A stretch of DNA of 64,000 nt from Limnohabitans sp. Jir72. Lineage in GTDB: Bacteria; Pseudomonadota; Gammaproteobacteria; Burkholderiales; Burkholderiaceae_C. Positions 25,997 to 36,127 of the stretch are shown here, piece after piece. Numbering within the stretch: position 1 is the stretch's first letter; each line of letters starts with the position of its first letter. The stretch spans positions 1 through 64,000 of the forward strand of contig NZ_NESC01000013.1 in NCBI RefSeq assembly GCF_003063575.1, given 5' to 3'. The notes beneath the pieces are model-generated. The model had not been told where the DNA came from and made no database searches. It worked only from the letters and a program-made list of their open reading frames with translations. Position numbers and translations under genes: made by a program.

Positions 25997-27278
25997 TGAG
26001 CACCAGCAATTGTTGTGCGCTGATGTCGCCGGTCATGATCATCAGTCGGACTTTGGCCAGTTGGTGGCCGTATTGTGTGTCGGCTTGGTTGTACAGGGCC
26101 TGGGTTTTTTCGCGTTGCGCGTTGAGCACATCGAGCCAGTTTTTGCGACCCACTTGGTACTGGCGCACATACGACTCGACCACCTCGGTGGTGCCTTCCA
26201 GCAAAGCTTTGGCGGGTTCAATTTGAGCGGCCAAGGCATCGAGTTCGGACAAGGCCGCCTGGGCCTGCGACAGGAGGTTGCGCTCGAGTGTTTCCAGCTC
26301 TTGCTGTGCGGCGTCTTTGCGCGATGCAGCGGCCTGAATGCCCGAGCGTGCGCTCAAGCCTGCACCCGACTGGAATTGCAGGCTCAGATACGCACTGCTG
26401 CGGTCAGTGCCCGGGGTGACTTGTCCAGCCCAAGTGCGTTGAAAACCAGCCATCACGCTGGGGTACATCTGGGATTTGCTCACGTTGATCTGCGCGTCGG
26501 CACTGTCGATTTGTGACAAAAGTCGTTGTCTTTGGGACGAGTGGGTCACCACGCGCTCCAGCAACTGACCGTCTGTGGTGCGGGCCATCGGGATGTCGGC
26601 AGGGGCTTTGAGCGGACCCAGCAAAGGGCCCGCCCATTGCGCCAAGGTGCTCAGCGAGACGTCGAGTTGCTTCTTGATCTGGACGCGCTCGCTGACCGCT
26701 TGTTGCAGCCGGGCCTGGGCCAGCGTGGTGTCTGCAGGAGGGCTGATTTCGGCTTGCGCACGGCGCTGGATGAGGTTGAGCAAGCGCTCGTGCTCAACCA
26801 CGTTGAGGGCAGCGCTTTTGTGTCGCTGCTCCAGTCGCAAGGTTTCATAAAAGGCGGTGGCCACTTGCGACAGCGCGTTGTATTGCGCCTCTTGGATGCC
26901 CGCTTGTGCCGTGCGTTGGTTCGATTCGGCCAACGCGATGCGCGAGCTCAGCTTGCCACCGGTCCACACGGGCTGCTCGACCTTGGCCAGGCTTTGTGCA
27001 TAGCCGGTGTCAGAACGAACTTCTGAGCTGAGGGTAGGAAAGCGCCCCCATTGGGCGGCTTCGAGGTCAAACCCTGCGGCCTGTGCCTGGCTGCGGGCTT
27101 GCAAAACACTGGGGTGTTTGACGAGCGCGGCTTCGAACAGTTGTTTGAGACTGGCTTCGGCCGCCATGGCTGGCAAACCCAGCACCCCCACCCAGAGTGC
27201 CAAAGCCCATGCGGGCGAAATGATGGTGGGGATGTGGCGCAGTTTTTTGACGCGGGATTGAAGTGCAATGTGTGTCAT
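25989..27278 (-). CDS. TolC-family outer-membrane channel of the type I secretion system
   Basis: This 429-aa protein has a signal peptide (PAWALALWVGVLGLPAMAAE) and two TolC repeats of coiled helices, with paired motifs EAALVKHPSVLQARSQAQAA near the N-terminus and SYVRQYQVGRKNWLDVLNAQ near the C-terminus. It is LapE/AggA-like. It is the first gene of the operon; the 262-nt AT-rich gap to icmF should hold its promoter. Confidence 0.93.
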   Translation of the reverse strand: MTHIALQSRVKKLRHIPTIISPAWALALWVGVLGLPAMAAEASLKQLFEAALVKHPSVLQARSQAQAAGFDLEAAQWGRFPTLSSEVRSDTGYAQSLAKVEQPVWTGGKLSSRIALAESNQRTAQAGIQEAQYNALSQVATAFYETLRLEQRHKSAALNVVEHERLLNLIQRRAQAEISPPADTTLAQARLQQAVSERVQIKKQLDVSLSTLAQWAGPLLGPLKAPADIPMARTTDGQLLERVVTHSSQRQRLLSQIDSADAQINVSKSQMYPSVMAGFQRTWAGQVTPGTDRSSAYLSLQFQSGAGLSARSGIQAAASRKDAAQQELETLERNLLSQAQAALSELDALAAQIEPAKALLEGTTEVVESYVRQYQVGRKNWLDVLNAQREKTQALYNQADTQYGHQLAKVRLMIMTGDISAQQLLVLND

Positions 27279-27473
27279 GGATGGCAGTTCGCAATGTTGC
27301 CCGAACTTACCACTTAAATGAATATTTAATAATGCTTTTACATGAAATTACAGATTTAATAAAACTAATTTTTGGAAAATACAATGGCAAAAGATGATGA
27401 AACCAACAAGCAAACAAACGGGCAAAGCAGGACAAACCCCCTCTCGACAAATGAGGGCATGGCGCTATGATTG

Positions 27474-27489
27474 ACGTTTACGTAAACGT
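27474..27489. promoter_or_regulatory. 16-bp palindrome, candidate acyl-CoA/BCAA regulator operator
   Basis: ACGTTTACGTAAACGT is a perfect palindrome, inside TTGACGTTTACGTAAACGTA, 52 nt upstream of the icmF ATG. It overlaps a TTGACG hexamer that could serve as -35. The shape resembles operators of MerR-family LiuR regulators of branched-chain amino acid catabolism as I recall them; that assignment is inference. Confidence 0.6.
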
Positions 27490-27540
27490 AAGACCTTCCA
27501 TCCCCGATTCTCACCCGCCCTACTCGGCCCGGAGACCAGC

Positions 27541-30500
27541 ATGACCGACCTTTCCGCAGAATTCAAAGCTTTGGCCAATTACCGCCCCACCCACAAGGTG
27601 CGTTTTGTGACGGCGGCCAGCCTGTTTGACGGGCACGATGCGGCCATCAACATCATGCGCCGCATCTTGCAGAGCATGGGCGCCGAGGTGATTCACCTGG
27701 GCCACAACCGCTCGGTGGACGAGGTGGTGACCGCTGCCCTGCAAGAAGACGCGCAGGGCATCGCGATCAGCTCGTACCAGGGCGGTCACAACGAATACTT
27801 CAGCTACATGGTGGATTTGCTCAAGGCCCGTGGCGGCGAGCACATCCAGGTGTTTGGCGGCGGCGGCGGCGTGATTGTGCCGTCCGAGATCCGCGCCTTG
27901 GCCGACAAAGGCGTGCGCATCTTCAGCCCCGAAGACGGCCAAAAAATGGGCCTGGCTGGGATGATCGGCGAGATGGTCATGCGCTGCGACCAGGACGTGA
28001 GCCCGCTGGCCCCCAAAACCGTGGACGCCATTCAGGGCCACGGCGAGATGAACTGGCGCGCCCTGGCGCAGCTGATGACGGCTTTGGAAAACGACAAGGC
28101 CGATGCCAGCGTGGTGGCAGCTGTGCGCGAGCAAGCCGCGCAAAAGAAAGTGCCCGTGTTGGGCATCACCGGCACAGGCGGTGCGGGCAAGTCTTCGCTC
28201 ACCGACGAGTTGATCCGGCGCCTGCGCCTGGACCAGGGCGACGCACTGCGCGTGGCCGTGATCTCCATCGACCCATCCCGCCGCAAGAGCGGTGGTGCGC
28301 TGCTGGGCGACCGCATCCGCATGAACGCCATTTCGCCTTGGTCACAAGGCCCCCGCGTGTTCATGCGCTCGCTGGCCACGCGTGACTTTGGCAGCGAAAT
28401 TTCTGCAGCCCTGCCCGACGTGGTGGCGGCCTGCAAGGTGGCGGGCTTTGATGTGATCGTGGTGGAGACCTCCGGCATTGGCCAGGGCGACGCCGCCATC
28501 GTGCCGCATGTGGACGTGCCCATGTATGTGATGACGCCCGAGTTCGGCGCGGCCAGCCAGCTCGAAAAAATCGACATGCTGGACTTTGCCGAGTTCGTGG
28601 CCATCAACAAGTTTGACCGCAAAGGTGCCAGCGATGCACTGCGCGACGTGGCCAAGCAGGTGCAGCGCAACAAAGAAGCCTGGACTGTGCCCACCGAGCA
28701 GATGCCGGTGTTTGGCACCATGGCCGCCCGCTTCAACGACGACGGCGTGACAGCGCTGTACCAAGCGCTCAAAACCCGCTTGGCCGAGCTGGGCATGAAG
28801 ACCACCGAAGGCCGTTTGCCGGTGGTCAGCGTGCGCTACAGCACCCACCAGAACCCGGTGGTGCCCTCAGCACGCACCCGCTATTTGGCCGAGATCAGCG
28901 ACACCGTGCGCGGGTACAAAAAACGCGCCATCGACCAGTCGCGCCTGGCCCGCGAGATTCAACAACTGCGTGCTGCCGCCCGCATGCTGGAAGAAGGCAA
29001 ACCCGGCCGCGCCAAGGCGGCCGAAGCCGCCAACGATCTGGCAGTGGCCCGCGAACAAACGCAAGACCCCACCGCCCGCAAACTGCTGGCCCAGTGGCCC
29101 GACATGCAAAAAGCCTACGCGGGCGACGAGTACGTGGTCAAAATCCGCGACAAAGAGATTCGCACGGCGCTCACCACCAAGTCGCTGTCTGGCACCACCA
29201 TCCGCAAGGTGGCACTGCCCAAGTACGAAGACGACGGCGAAGTGCTCAAGTGGCTGATGCTGGACAACGTGCCCGGCAGCTACCCCTACACCGCAGGCAC
29301 CTTTGCCTTCAAGCGCGAGGGCGAAGACCCGACCCGCATGTTCGCGGGCGAAGGCGACCCCTTCCGCACCAACCGCCGCTTCAAGCTGGTGTCTGAAGGC
29401 CTGCCCGCCAAGCGCCTGTCCACCGCTTTCGACTCGGTCACGCTGTACGGCAACGACCCCGACCTGCGTCCGGACATCTACGGCAAGATCGGCAACTCGG
29501 GCGTGAACGTGGCCACGCTCGACGACATGAAGGTGCTGTACTCGGGCTTTGACCTGTGCAACCCGACCACCAGCGTGTCCATGACCATCAACGGCCCCGC
29601 ACCGTCCATCTTGGCCATGTTCATGAACACGGCCATCGACCAGAACATCGACAAGTTCAAAGCCGACAACGGCCGCGAGCCCACCGAGACCGAGGCCGCC
29701 AAGATCCGCGAATGGGTGCTGGCCAATGTGCGCGGCACGGTGCAGGCCGACATCCTGAAAGAAGACCAGGGCCAGAACACCTGCATCTTCTCAACCGAGT
29801 TCTCATTGAAGGTGATGGGCGACATCGCGCAATACTTTGTGCACCACGACGTGCGCAACTTCTACTCGGTGTCCATCTCGGGCTACCACATTGCCGAAGC
29901 CGGGGCCAACCCGATCAGCCAGCTGGCCTTCACGCTCTCCAACGGCTTCACCTTTGTGGAAGCGTACCTGGCGCGTGGCATGCACATCGACGACTTCGCG
30001 CCCAACTTGTCGTTCTTCTTCAGCAACGGCATGGACCCCGAATACACGGTGCTGGGCCGCGTGGCGCGTCGCATCTGGGCCGTGGCCATGAAAGAAAAAT
30101 ACGGCGCGAACGAGCGCAGCCAAAAGCTCAAGTACCACATCCAGACCTCGGGCCGATCGCTGCACGCCCAAGAGATCCAGTTCAACGACATCCGCACCAC
30201 GCTGCAGGCGCTGATTGCGATCTACGACAACTGCAACAGCCTGCACACCAACGCGTTTGACGAAGCCATCACCACGCCCACCGAAGACTCTGTGCGCCGC
30301 GCCATGGCGATCCAGATGATCATCAACCGCGAGTGGGGCCTGGCCAAAAACGAGAACCCGAGCCAAGGCGCCTTCATCATCGAGGAACTGACCGAATTGC
30401 TGGAAGAAGCCGTGCTGGCCGAGTTTGAAAAGATCGCCGAACGTGGCGGTGTGCTGGGCGCGATGGAAACCGGCTACCAGCGCGGCAAGATTCAAGACGA

Positions 30501-30831
30501 ATCAATGCATTACGAAATGCTCAAGCACACGGGCGAGCTGCCCATCATCGGCGTCAACACCTTCCGCAACCCCAAGGGCGACGAGGTGATGGAGACGCTG
30601 GAACTGGCCCGCTCGACCGAGGAAGAAAAGCAGTCGCAGCTCCAGCGCCTGAACGACTTCCACGCCCAACACGCCAACGAATCGCCCGCGATGCTCAAGC
30701 GCCTGCAACAAGCCGTGATCGACAACGGCAACGTGTTCGAGGTGCTGATGGACGCCGTGCGTGTTTGCTCGCTCGGTCAGATCACCAACGCCTTGTTTGA
30801 AGTGGGTGGGCAGTACCGACGCAACATGTGA
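27541..30831 (+). CDS. icmF: Fused isobutyryl-CoA mutase with G-protein chaperone
   Basis: This 1096-aa adenosylcobalamin enzyme interconverts isobutyryl-CoA and n-butyryl-CoA. The order is a B12-binding domain (about 15-150; [12 protein letters not shown] with the cobalt His, then GGGGGV), a MeaB-like GTPase (about 200-410; P-loop [23 protein letters not shown]) and the large mutase domain (about 560-1090). By eye alignment, Phe588 in TAGTFAFK and Gln745 in KEDQGQNT occupy the substrate-specificity positions that are Tyr and Arg in methylmalonyl-CoA mutase, which fits IcmF. A single-gene unit behind a palindrome. Confidence 0.95.
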   Translation: MTDLSAEFKALANYRPTHKVRFVTAASLFDGHDAAINIMRRILQSMGAEVIHLGHNRSVDEVVTAALQEDAQGIAISSYQGGHNEYFSYMVDLLKARGGEHIQVFGGGGGVIVPSEIRALADKGVRIFSPEDGQKMGLAGMIGEMVMRCDQDVSPLAPKTVDAIQGHGEMNWRALAQLMTALENDKADASVVAAVREQAAQKKVPVLGITGTGGAGKSSLTDELIRRLRLDQGDALRVAVISIDPSRRKSGGALLGDRIRMNAISPWSQGPRVFMRSLATRDFGSEISAALPDVVAACKVAGFDVIVVETSGIGQGDAAIVPHVDVPMYVMTPEFGAASQLEKIDMLDFAEFVAINKFDRKGASDALRDVAKQVQRNKEAWTVPTEQMPVFGTMAARFNDDGVTALYQALKTRLAELGMKTTEGRLPVVSVRYSTHQNPVVPSARTRYLAEISDTVRGYKKRAIDQSRLAREIQQLRAAARMLEEGKPGRAKAAEAANDLAVAREQTQDPTARKLLAQWPDMQKAYAGDEYVVKIRDKEIRTALTTKSLSGTTIRKVALPKYEDDGEVLKWLMLDNVPGSYPYTAGTFAFKREGEDPTRMFAGEGDPFRTNRRFKLVSEGLPAKRLSTAFDSVTLYGNDPDLRPDIYGKIGNSGVNVATLDDMKVLYSGFDLCNPTTSVSMTINGPAPSILAMFMNTAIDQNIDKFKADNGREPTETEAAKIREWVLANVRGTVQADILKEDQGQNTCIFSTEFSLKVMGDIAQYFVHHDVRNFYSVSISGYHIAEAGANPISQLAFTLSNGFTFVEAYLARGMHIDDFAPNLSFFFSNGMDPEYTVLGRVARRIWAVAMKEKYGANERSQKLKYHIQTSGRSLHAQEIQFNDIRTTLQALIAIYDNCNSLHTNAFDEAITTPTEDSVRRAMAIQMIINREWGLAKNENPSQGAFIIEELTELLEEAVLAEFEKIAERGGVLGAMETGYQRGKIQDESMHYEMLKHTGELPIIGVNTFRNPKGDEVMETLELARSTEEEKQSQLQRLNDFHAQHANESPAMLKRLQQAVIDNGNVFEVLMDAVRVCSLGQITNALFEVGGQYRRNM

Positions 30832-30985
30832 GCGGCCCAGCAGCGGCACGGGTGCAGTGCGACAGCACGGGCCGCCACACAGGCGACAGCAAGCACGGGG
30901 CCATGGGTGTTCTTCCCATTGCGCCAGGCTCGCATTTGCCGCAGCATGCCTTTCAGTTTGTTCACGTCCACACTGAAAGGCCCTT

Positions 30986-31972
30986 ATGCAACTCATGCCC
31001 AAACGCCTGATCCAAACCCTGCTGAGCGCCACGTGTTTGCTGGCCAGTGGTTTGGCTGCAGCCCAGACCTACCCTGCCAAACCCATCACGCTGGTGGTGC
31101 CCTTTGCAGCAGGTGGCCCCACCGACATCGTGGCCCGCACGCTGGCCGCCACCATGGGCAAATCTTTGGGCCAAACGGTGCTGGTGGAAAACAAGGTGGG
31201 TGCCGGAGGCACCTTGGCGGGCGCTTATGTGGCCAAGGCCAACCCCGATGGCTACACCCTGCTGATTCACCACAACGGCATGTCCACGGCCCCCGCGCTC
31301 TACCGCAAGATGGCTTTCAACCCATTGACCGACTTCGAGTACATCAGCCAAGTGGTGGATGTGCCCATGACGCTGCTGGGCCGCAAAGACCTGCCGGCCA
31401 AAACCCTGCCCGAGCTGAGCACCTACGTCAAAGCCAACGCCAAAAGCATCAATCTGGCCAATGCGGGTCTGGGCGCGGTGTCCCACCTTTGCGGCATGCT
31501 GTTTCAGCAGGCACAGGGCGTGGACCTGACCACGGTGCCGTTTTCGGGCACAGCACCCGCCATGAACGCGCTGCTGGGCGGCCAGGTCGATTTGTTGTGT
31601 GACCAGACCACCCAAACCACGCAACACATCAAGGCGGGCACGGTGCGCATGTACGGCGTGACCACCAAGCAGCGCATCCGCGCCTTGCCCGATGCCCTCA
31701 CGCTCAACGAAAGCGGTCTGAAGGATTTCGAAGTCATCGTCTGGCATGGCGTGTACGCCCCCAAAGGTACGCCTTCGGCTGTGATCGACAAATTGAATGC
31801 GGCCGTGCGTGCCAGCCTGAAGGACCCCGCCTTTGCGGCCCGCATGGCCGATCTGGGTGCCGAGATCGTGCCCGAATCCAAACAATCGCCCGAGGGCCTG
31901 CGCAGCTGGCTACAGTCTGAAATCAACAAATGGGGGCCGGTGATCCGCTCAGCCGGGGTCTACGCCGACTGA
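30986..31972 (+). CDS. Bug-family tripartite tricarboxylate transporter substrate-binding protein
   Basis: This 328-aa periplasmic receptor has a signal peptide (LIQTLLSATCLLASGLAAAQ) and then the typical TYPAKPITLVVPFAAGGPTD opening, with NKVGAGGTLAGAYVAKANPD and YTLLIHHNG. Bug proteins are greatly expanded in Burkholderiales and usually lack adjacent TctAB membrane genes, as here. The ligand is likely a carboxylate but cannot be named. The 154-nt gap after icmF suggests separate expression. Confidence 0.93.
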   Translation: MQLMPKRLIQTLLSATCLLASGLAAAQTYPAKPITLVVPFAAGGPTDIVARTLAATMGKSLGQTVLVENKVGAGGTLAGAYVAKANPDGYTLLIHHNGMSTAPALYRKMAFNPLTDFEYISQVVDVPMTLLGRKDLPAKTLPELSTYVKANAKSINLANAGLGAVSHLCGMLFQQAQGVDLTTVPFSGTAPAMNALLGGQVDLLCDQTTQTTQHIKAGTVRMYGVTTKQRIRALPDALTLNESGLKDFEVIVWHGVYAPKGTPSAVIDKLNAAVRASLKDPAFAARMADLGAEIVPESKQSPEGLRSWLQSEINKWGPVIRSAGVYAD

Positions 31973-31997
31973 GCCTCTGCCCAGCCGGGTATGGCGG

Positions 31998-32390
31998 TCA
32001 GGCCAGCTCGGAAATCTCGATCAGGTTCAGGTCGGGGTCGCGCACATAGACCGAACGGATCTTTTGCGTGGCCCCTGTGCGCATGACCGGACCGTCCACA
32101 ATGGGCCAGTTCTGTGCGTTCAAACGGGCGATCACCTCGTCCAGCGGCACCGAGGCGATGAAGCACAAGTCCAGCGCGCCGGGCACGGGCAGGTGGGCTT
32201 TGGGCTCGAATTCCTTGCCGCGCACATGCAGGTTGATTTTCTGGTTACCAAACTTGAAAGCTTGGCGCATGACCGGTGGCGTGCCGCCCACAAAACGCTC
32301 CAGCCCCATGCCCAGCACACGGGTGTAGAAATCCACACAGGCGGCTTCATCGAAGGTGGTCAACACCAGGTGGTCGAGGTGGTCAATCAT
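31998..32390 (-). CDS. VOC-family (glyoxalase/dioxygenase-like) protein
   Basis: This 130-aa single vicinal-oxygen-chelate protein has paired beta-alpha-beta modules: HLDHLVLTTFDEAACVDFYT with the first metal-ligand His, NQKINLHVRG, and SVYVRDPDLNLIEISEL with the final Glu. Similar proteins include virulence-related VOC and glyoxalase-like enzymes. The ATG at 32390 was chosen because it starts immediately at the first VOC strand. It faces the Bug gene tail to tail. Substrate unknown. Confidence 0.85.
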   Translation of the reverse strand: MIDHLDHLVLTTFDEAACVDFYTRVLGMGLERFVGGTPPVMRQAFKFGNQKINLHVRGKEFEPKAHLPVPGALDLCFIASVPLDEVIARLNAQNWPIVDGPVMRTGATQKIRSVYVRDPDLNLIEISELA

Positions 32391-32565
32391 GGTCGTGCTT
32401 CGGTGGATCGGGTCTTTAGAGCCCGCATTTTGGCTGATTTTGGGGCCAGCGGCGTCTGCGCACCCAAGCACCTGCGCCCTGCTCTGACCCCTTACGGCAT
32501 TGCAGGCTTTCAAACGGGGGGATAATTCACCCCATTCGACACCGATCCCATTTGGAGTAACAACC

Positions 32566-32889
32566 ATGAGCGACACCCAACAACGCATCGACGAACTCGT
32601 CAAAGGCAACGCCATCACCCTGTTCATGAAGGGCAGCGCCAGCTTCCCCATGTGCGGCTTCTCTGGCCGTGCCATCCAACTCTTGAAGGCCTGCGGCGTT
32701 GACCCCAAGACCGTCAAAACAGTGAATGTGCTGGACGACGCTGAAATCCGCCAGGGCATCAAGGAGTACAGCAACTGGCCTACCATCCCCCAGCTCTACG
32801 TCAAAGGCGAATTCATCGGCGGCTCGGACATCATGATGGACATGTACGAATCGGGCGAACTGCAACAAGTGATCAACGGCCAGGCCTGA
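32566..32889 (+). CDS. grxD: Monothiol glutaredoxin, Grx4 family
   Basis: This 107-aa CGFS-type glutaredoxin carries Fe-S clusters, often with BolA partners. The active site C-G-F-S is at residues 30-33 (FPMCGFSGRA), with WPTIPQLYVKGEFIGGSDIM supplying the cis-Pro and glutathione-binding residues. The ATG at 32566 follows a GGAG at about 32552. A hairpin terminator ends the gene. Confidence 0.96.
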   Translation: MSDTQQRIDELVKGNAITLFMKGSASFPMCGFSGRAIQLLKACGVDPKTVKTVNVLDDAEIRQGIKEYSNWPTIPQLYVKGEFIGGSDIMMDMYESGELQQVINGQA

Positions 32890-32910
32890 TCCCTTGTCTG
32901 CCTCGCGCCA

Positions 32911-32934
32911 AGCCACCTCCGGGTGGCTTTTTTG
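32911..32934 (+). terminator. Rho-independent terminator after grxD
   Basis: AGCCACC-TCCG-GGTGGCT followed by a T run lies 22 nt past the grxD stop. The minus-strand transglycosylase gene ends just beyond it at 32938. Confidence 0.88.
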
Positions 32935-32937
32935 TGC

Positions 32938-33588
32938 TCAGTCGACGCTGTGCCGCCAGACTTGCTGCGCCGCCAGCACCGCCTGAGGGTAATGCGCCTG
33001 CCCACGCGAGCCGTTGTAGCGGCCCAGCGCCATGAACAGATCGCCTTTTTCACGGTCCAGGTAATGCCGCAAGATCACACAGCCAAATCGCAAATTGGTC
33101 TGCATGTGAAACAGTCGTCCCTCATGACCGTCGCCAATGCTTCGGGCCCAAAACGGCATGACCTGCATGTAGCCCCGCGCCCCCGCAGAAGAGATGGCAA
33201 ATTTGCGGAATGCGCTTTCCACCTGCACCAAGCCCAGCACCAAAGACAGGGGCAAGCCCGCACGGCGTGCTTCGTACCACAGGGTTTGCAGGAACTCTTG
33301 CCGCTCGACGGGGTGGTTTTTGTAACGCAGCAGGCGCTGGCTGCTGGCCGCCTGCCATTGGGCATAGGCCTGCTGATCCGCCTGTGTGCGCAACACCGGC
33401 TCGGGCGGTGCGGCGTCGGCCACGGCCGCGCTCAGCGCGGTGCGCACCGCGTGCGACAAAGGCTCTTCGAGTTGTGAGCCCGCTTGCGCTGGCCAAGGCC
33501 CAGCGGCCAAGCTCAGGCTTGCAAGCGTCGCCAAGCGGCCCAAGACTTGGCGACGGCGTTCAACTATAGGGGCCATGACCGAAGGCAT
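32938..33588 (-). CDS. Lytic transglycosylase (SLT domain)
   Basis: This exported peptidoglycan-cleaving enzyme has about 216 aa. The SLT domain has LSLVLGLVQVESAFRKFAIS with the catalytic Glu in VES, then GARGYMQVMPFW, and the tail has LRFGCVILRHYLDREKGDLF and GRYNGSRGQAHYPQAV. The N-terminus has an arginine-rich ERRRQVLGRLATLASLSLAA, possibly a Tat signal. The longest frame starts with TTG at 33603, overlapping proS; I prefer ATG 33588, though 33576 is also possible. Confidence 0.85.
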   Translation of the reverse strand: MPSVMAPIVERRRQVLGRLATLASLSLAAGPWPAQAGSQLEEPLSHAVRTALSAAVADAAPPEPVLRTQADQQAYAQWQAASSQRLLRYKNHPVERQEFLQTLWYEARRAGLPLSLVLGLVQVESAFRKFAISSAGARGYMQVMPFWARSIGDGHEGRLFHMQTNLRFGCVILRHYLDREKGDLFMALGRYNGSRGQAHYPQAVLAAQQVWRHSVD

Positions 33589-33599
33589 GCCCCAGGCAG

Positions 33600-35345
33600 T
33601 CAAGCAGACAGACGGGCTTTGACGTGGGCCAAGATGTCGGCCACCGGCACTTTGCTCGATTCGGCATCACGGCGGTGCTGGTATTCCACCAAGCCGTCCT
33701 TGAGGCCCTTGTCGCCGATCGTGATGCGGTGCGGCACACCGATCAGCTCCCAGTCGGCAAACATGGCACCAGGGCGCTCGCCACGGTCGTCCAGGATCAC
33801 GTCCACACCGGCTTCGAGCAGGCCGTTGTAAACGCGCTCGGCTTCTGCCTTGACGGCTTCGCTGCGGTCCATGCCGATGGGGCAAATCACTGCAGTGAAG
33901 GGTGCAATCGCGTCCGGCCAGATGATGCCGCGCTCGTCGTGGTTTTGCTCGATGGCCGCTGCAGGCAGGCGCGTGACGCCAATGCCGTAGCAGCCCATCT
34001 CCAGAAACTGCGGCTTGCCGTTTTCGTCCAAGAAGGTCGCGTTCATGGCCTTGGAGTATTTGGTGCCCAGGTAAAACACGTGGCCCACTTCGATGCCACG
34101 CTCGATCGCCAGCTCGCCTTGGCCGTCGGGCGATTTGTCGCCCGCCACCACATTGCGGATGTCGGCCACCAAGGCGGGTTCGAGCAGGTCTCGGCCCCAG
34201 TTCACGCCGGTGATGTGGAAGTCTTCTTCGTTGGCGCCGCAGATCCAGTCGGCCATCACGGCCACGTCGCGATCGGCCACCACATGCACGGGTTTTTTCA
34301 GATTCAGCGGGCCCAGGTAGCCGGGCTTGCAGCCGAAGTGCTCTTCGATTTCACTCAGCGTGGCAAAGCGGAAACCGCCTTCCATGCCAGGCAACTTGCC
34401 GACCTTGACTTCGTTCATGTCGTGGTCGCCGCGCAAGAGCAAGAGCCAGACTTGCGATTTCACGATCTCGCCCTGCTCGTCCAGGGTGTCGGTGGCCAGC
34501 ACCAGCGACTTGACGGTGGTAGAAAGCGGCACATTCAGCAAAGCAGCCACGTCTTCGCAGGTGCTCTTGCCCGGCGTGGGCGTCTTGGTCAAAGTTTGTT
34601 TGGCCTCGCTGCGAGGCACGCTGGGGGCCAAGGCCTCGGCCTTTTCCATGTTGGCGGCGTAGCCGCTGGTGGGGCAGTACACGATGGCGTCTTCGCCCGT
34701 GGCGGCAATCACCTGGAATTCTTCGGACAGGTCGCCCCCGATGGCACCGCTGTCGGCGGCCACAGCGCGGTAGGTCAGGCCAAAGCGGTCAAAGATCTTG
34801 CGGTAGGCACCGGCCATCACCTGGTAGCTGGCCTTGGCGCTGGCCATGTCGCGGTCAAAGCTGTAGGCATCTTTCATGGTGAATTCACGGCCACGCATCA
34901 GGCCAAAGCGGGGGCGGCGCTCGTCACGGAATTTGGTCTGGATTTGGTAGAAGTTTTTGGGCAGCTGTTTGTAGCTGCGCACTTCCTGGCGCACCACATC
35001 GGTTACCACCTCTTCGCTGGTGGGCTGGATCACGAAGTCGCGGCCATGGCGGTCCTTGATGCGCAACAGCTCTGGGCCCATCTTGTCAAAGCGTCCCGTT
35101 TCTTGCCACAGCTCGGCCGGCTGCACCACGGGCATGGTCATCTCGATGGCGCCAGCGCGGTTCATCTCTTCGCGCACGATGGCCTCGACCTTGCGGATCA
35201 CGCGCAAGCCCATGGGCATGTAGTTGTAGATGCCAGCGCCCAGCTTCTTGATCATGCCGGCGCGGGTCATCAGCTTGTGGCTGACCACTTCAGCGTCTGC
35301 CGGCGCTTCTTTGAGGGTGGAAATGAGAAATTGAGAAGCTTTCAT
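33600..35345 (-). CDS. proS: Prolyl-tRNA synthetase
   Basis: This 581-aa class II synthetase charges tRNA-Pro. The N-terminus is [20 protein letters not shown]; class II motif 2 is [20 protein letters not shown], and the INS (YbaK-like) editing domain lies between about 230 and 390. The C-terminal anticodon-binding domain has [20 protein letters not shown]. The start at 35345 was chosen by homology; the frame continues upstream across the rppH promoter but without protein-like content. It is divergent from rppH with a 99-nt gap. Confidence 0.97.
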   Translation of the reverse strand: MKASQFLISTLKEAPADAEVVSHKLMTRAGMIKKLGAGIYNYMPMGLRVIRKVEAIVREEMNRAGAIEMTMPVVQPAELWQETGRFDKMGPELLRIKDRHGRDFVIQPTSEEVVTDVVRQEVRSYKQLPKNFYQIQTKFRDERRPRFGLMRGREFTMKDAYSFDRDMASAKASYQVMAGAYRKIFDRFGLTYRAVAADSGAIGGDLSEEFQVIAATGEDAIVYCPTSGYAANMEKAEALAPSVPRSEAKQTLTKTPTPGKSTCEDVAALLNVPLSTTVKSLVLATDTLDEQGEIVKSQVWLLLLRGDHDMNEVKVGKLPGMEGGFRFATLSEIEEHFGCKPGYLGPLNLKKPVHVVADRDVAVMADWICGANEEDFHITGVNWGRDLLEPALVADIRNVVAGDKSPDGQGELAIERGIEVGHVFYLGTKYSKAMNATFLDENGKPQFLEMGCYGIGVTRLPAAAIEQNHDERGIIWPDAIAPFTAVICPIGMDRSEAVKAEAERVYNGLLEAGVDVILDDRGERPGAMFADWELIGVPHRITIGDKGLKDGLVEYQHRRDAESSKVPVADILAHVKARLSA

Positions 35346-35444
35346 CGCGGCACGCTTACTAAACAGAGGAATCAGGGAAACATCCAAGAGCCAGCGCCAA
35401 TGCGGCGTGCATAATGGACACAATTTAAAAATTTGAGGTTGATT

Positions 35445-36062
35445 ATGCTTGACCGTGAAGGCTTTAGGCCGAACGTCGGCATCATTCTGCTCAACCAGAA
35501 AAACCAGGTGTTCTGGGGCAAACGCATCCGCACCCACAGCTGGCAGTTTCCGCAAGGCGGCATTGACCGGGGCGAGAGTCCTGAGCAAGCCATGTTCCGT
35601 GAACTGCACGAAGAAGTGGGGCTCCATCCGGAGCATGTGCGCATCGTGGCCCGCACCCGTGACTGGTTGCGCTATGAAGTGCCAGACCGCTTCATCCGCA
35701 GGGATGCTCGCGGCTTTTACAAGGGCCAGAAACAGATCTGGTACCTGCTGCAGTTGGTCACGCACGACAACCACCTGAATCTGCGCGCTACCGATCACCC
35801 AGAGTTCGACGCCTGGCGTTGGAACGACTATTGGGTGCCTCTTGAAGCAGTCGTGGAGTTCAAGCGTGGCGTCTACGAAATGGCCTTGACAGAGCTGGCG
35901 CGTTTTTTGCCCAGACACGAGCGGCACAACCGTTATTTGCGCGGCGGCCCTCGTGGCCCGCGTGAAAACGGCGGTGACGATCACGGCCACGTGGAGATGC
36001 AGCAACCCCTGCACATGGAGCTGCCGCCGGGCGCAAGTTTTGACCCCAACCCTCAGGGCTGA
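35445..36062 (+). CDS. rppH: RNA 5'-pyrophosphohydrolase (Nudix)
   Basis: This 205-aa Nudix hydrolase removes pyrophosphate from triphosphorylated mRNA 5' ends to start decay. The N-terminus [20 protein letters not shown] is typical; the Nudix box is [21 protein letters not shown] charged tail beyond about residue 160 is longer than in E. coli, as in other betaproteobacteria. GAGG at about 35435 supports ATG 35445. Confidence 0.96.
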   Translation: MLDREGFRPNVGIILLNQKNQVFWGKRIRTHSWQFPQGGIDRGESPEQAMFRELHEEVGLHPEHVRIVARTRDWLRYEVPDRFIRRDARGFYKGQKQIWYLLQLVTHDNHLNLRATDHPEFDAWRWNDYWVPLEAVVEFKRGVYEMALTELARFLPRHERHNRYLRGGPRGPRENGGDDHGHVEMQQPLHMELPPGASFDPNPQG

Positions 36063-36078
36063 ACAACCTGTGCCTCAG

Positions 36079-36108
36079 GAAAAAGCCCGCAAATTGCGGG
36101 CTTTTTCT
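36079..36108. terminator. Bidirectional Rho-independent terminator between rppH and proB
   Basis: AAAAAGCCCGC-AAATT-GCGGGCTTTTT is symmetrical, with A and T runs on both sides, and sits between the converging 3' ends of rppH (36062) and proB (36128). Confidence 0.92.
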
Positions 36109-36127
36109 TGGGCTTGGATTGTTTGAC

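Noticed and set aside
27384-27470. 28-aa plus-strand ORF upstream of icmF
   Set aside because: No clear ribosome-binding site and no recognisable sequence; likely chance in a low-GC promoter region.
33624-35414. 596-codon plus-strand frame opposite proS
   Set aside because: It lies wholly antisense to proS, which has clear class II synthetase motifs; composition is His- and Gly-rich as expected for antisense reading.
35346-36014. Upstream extension of proS across rppH
   Set aside because: The longer minus-strand frame overlaps the rppH gene and its promoter; homology starts at 35345.
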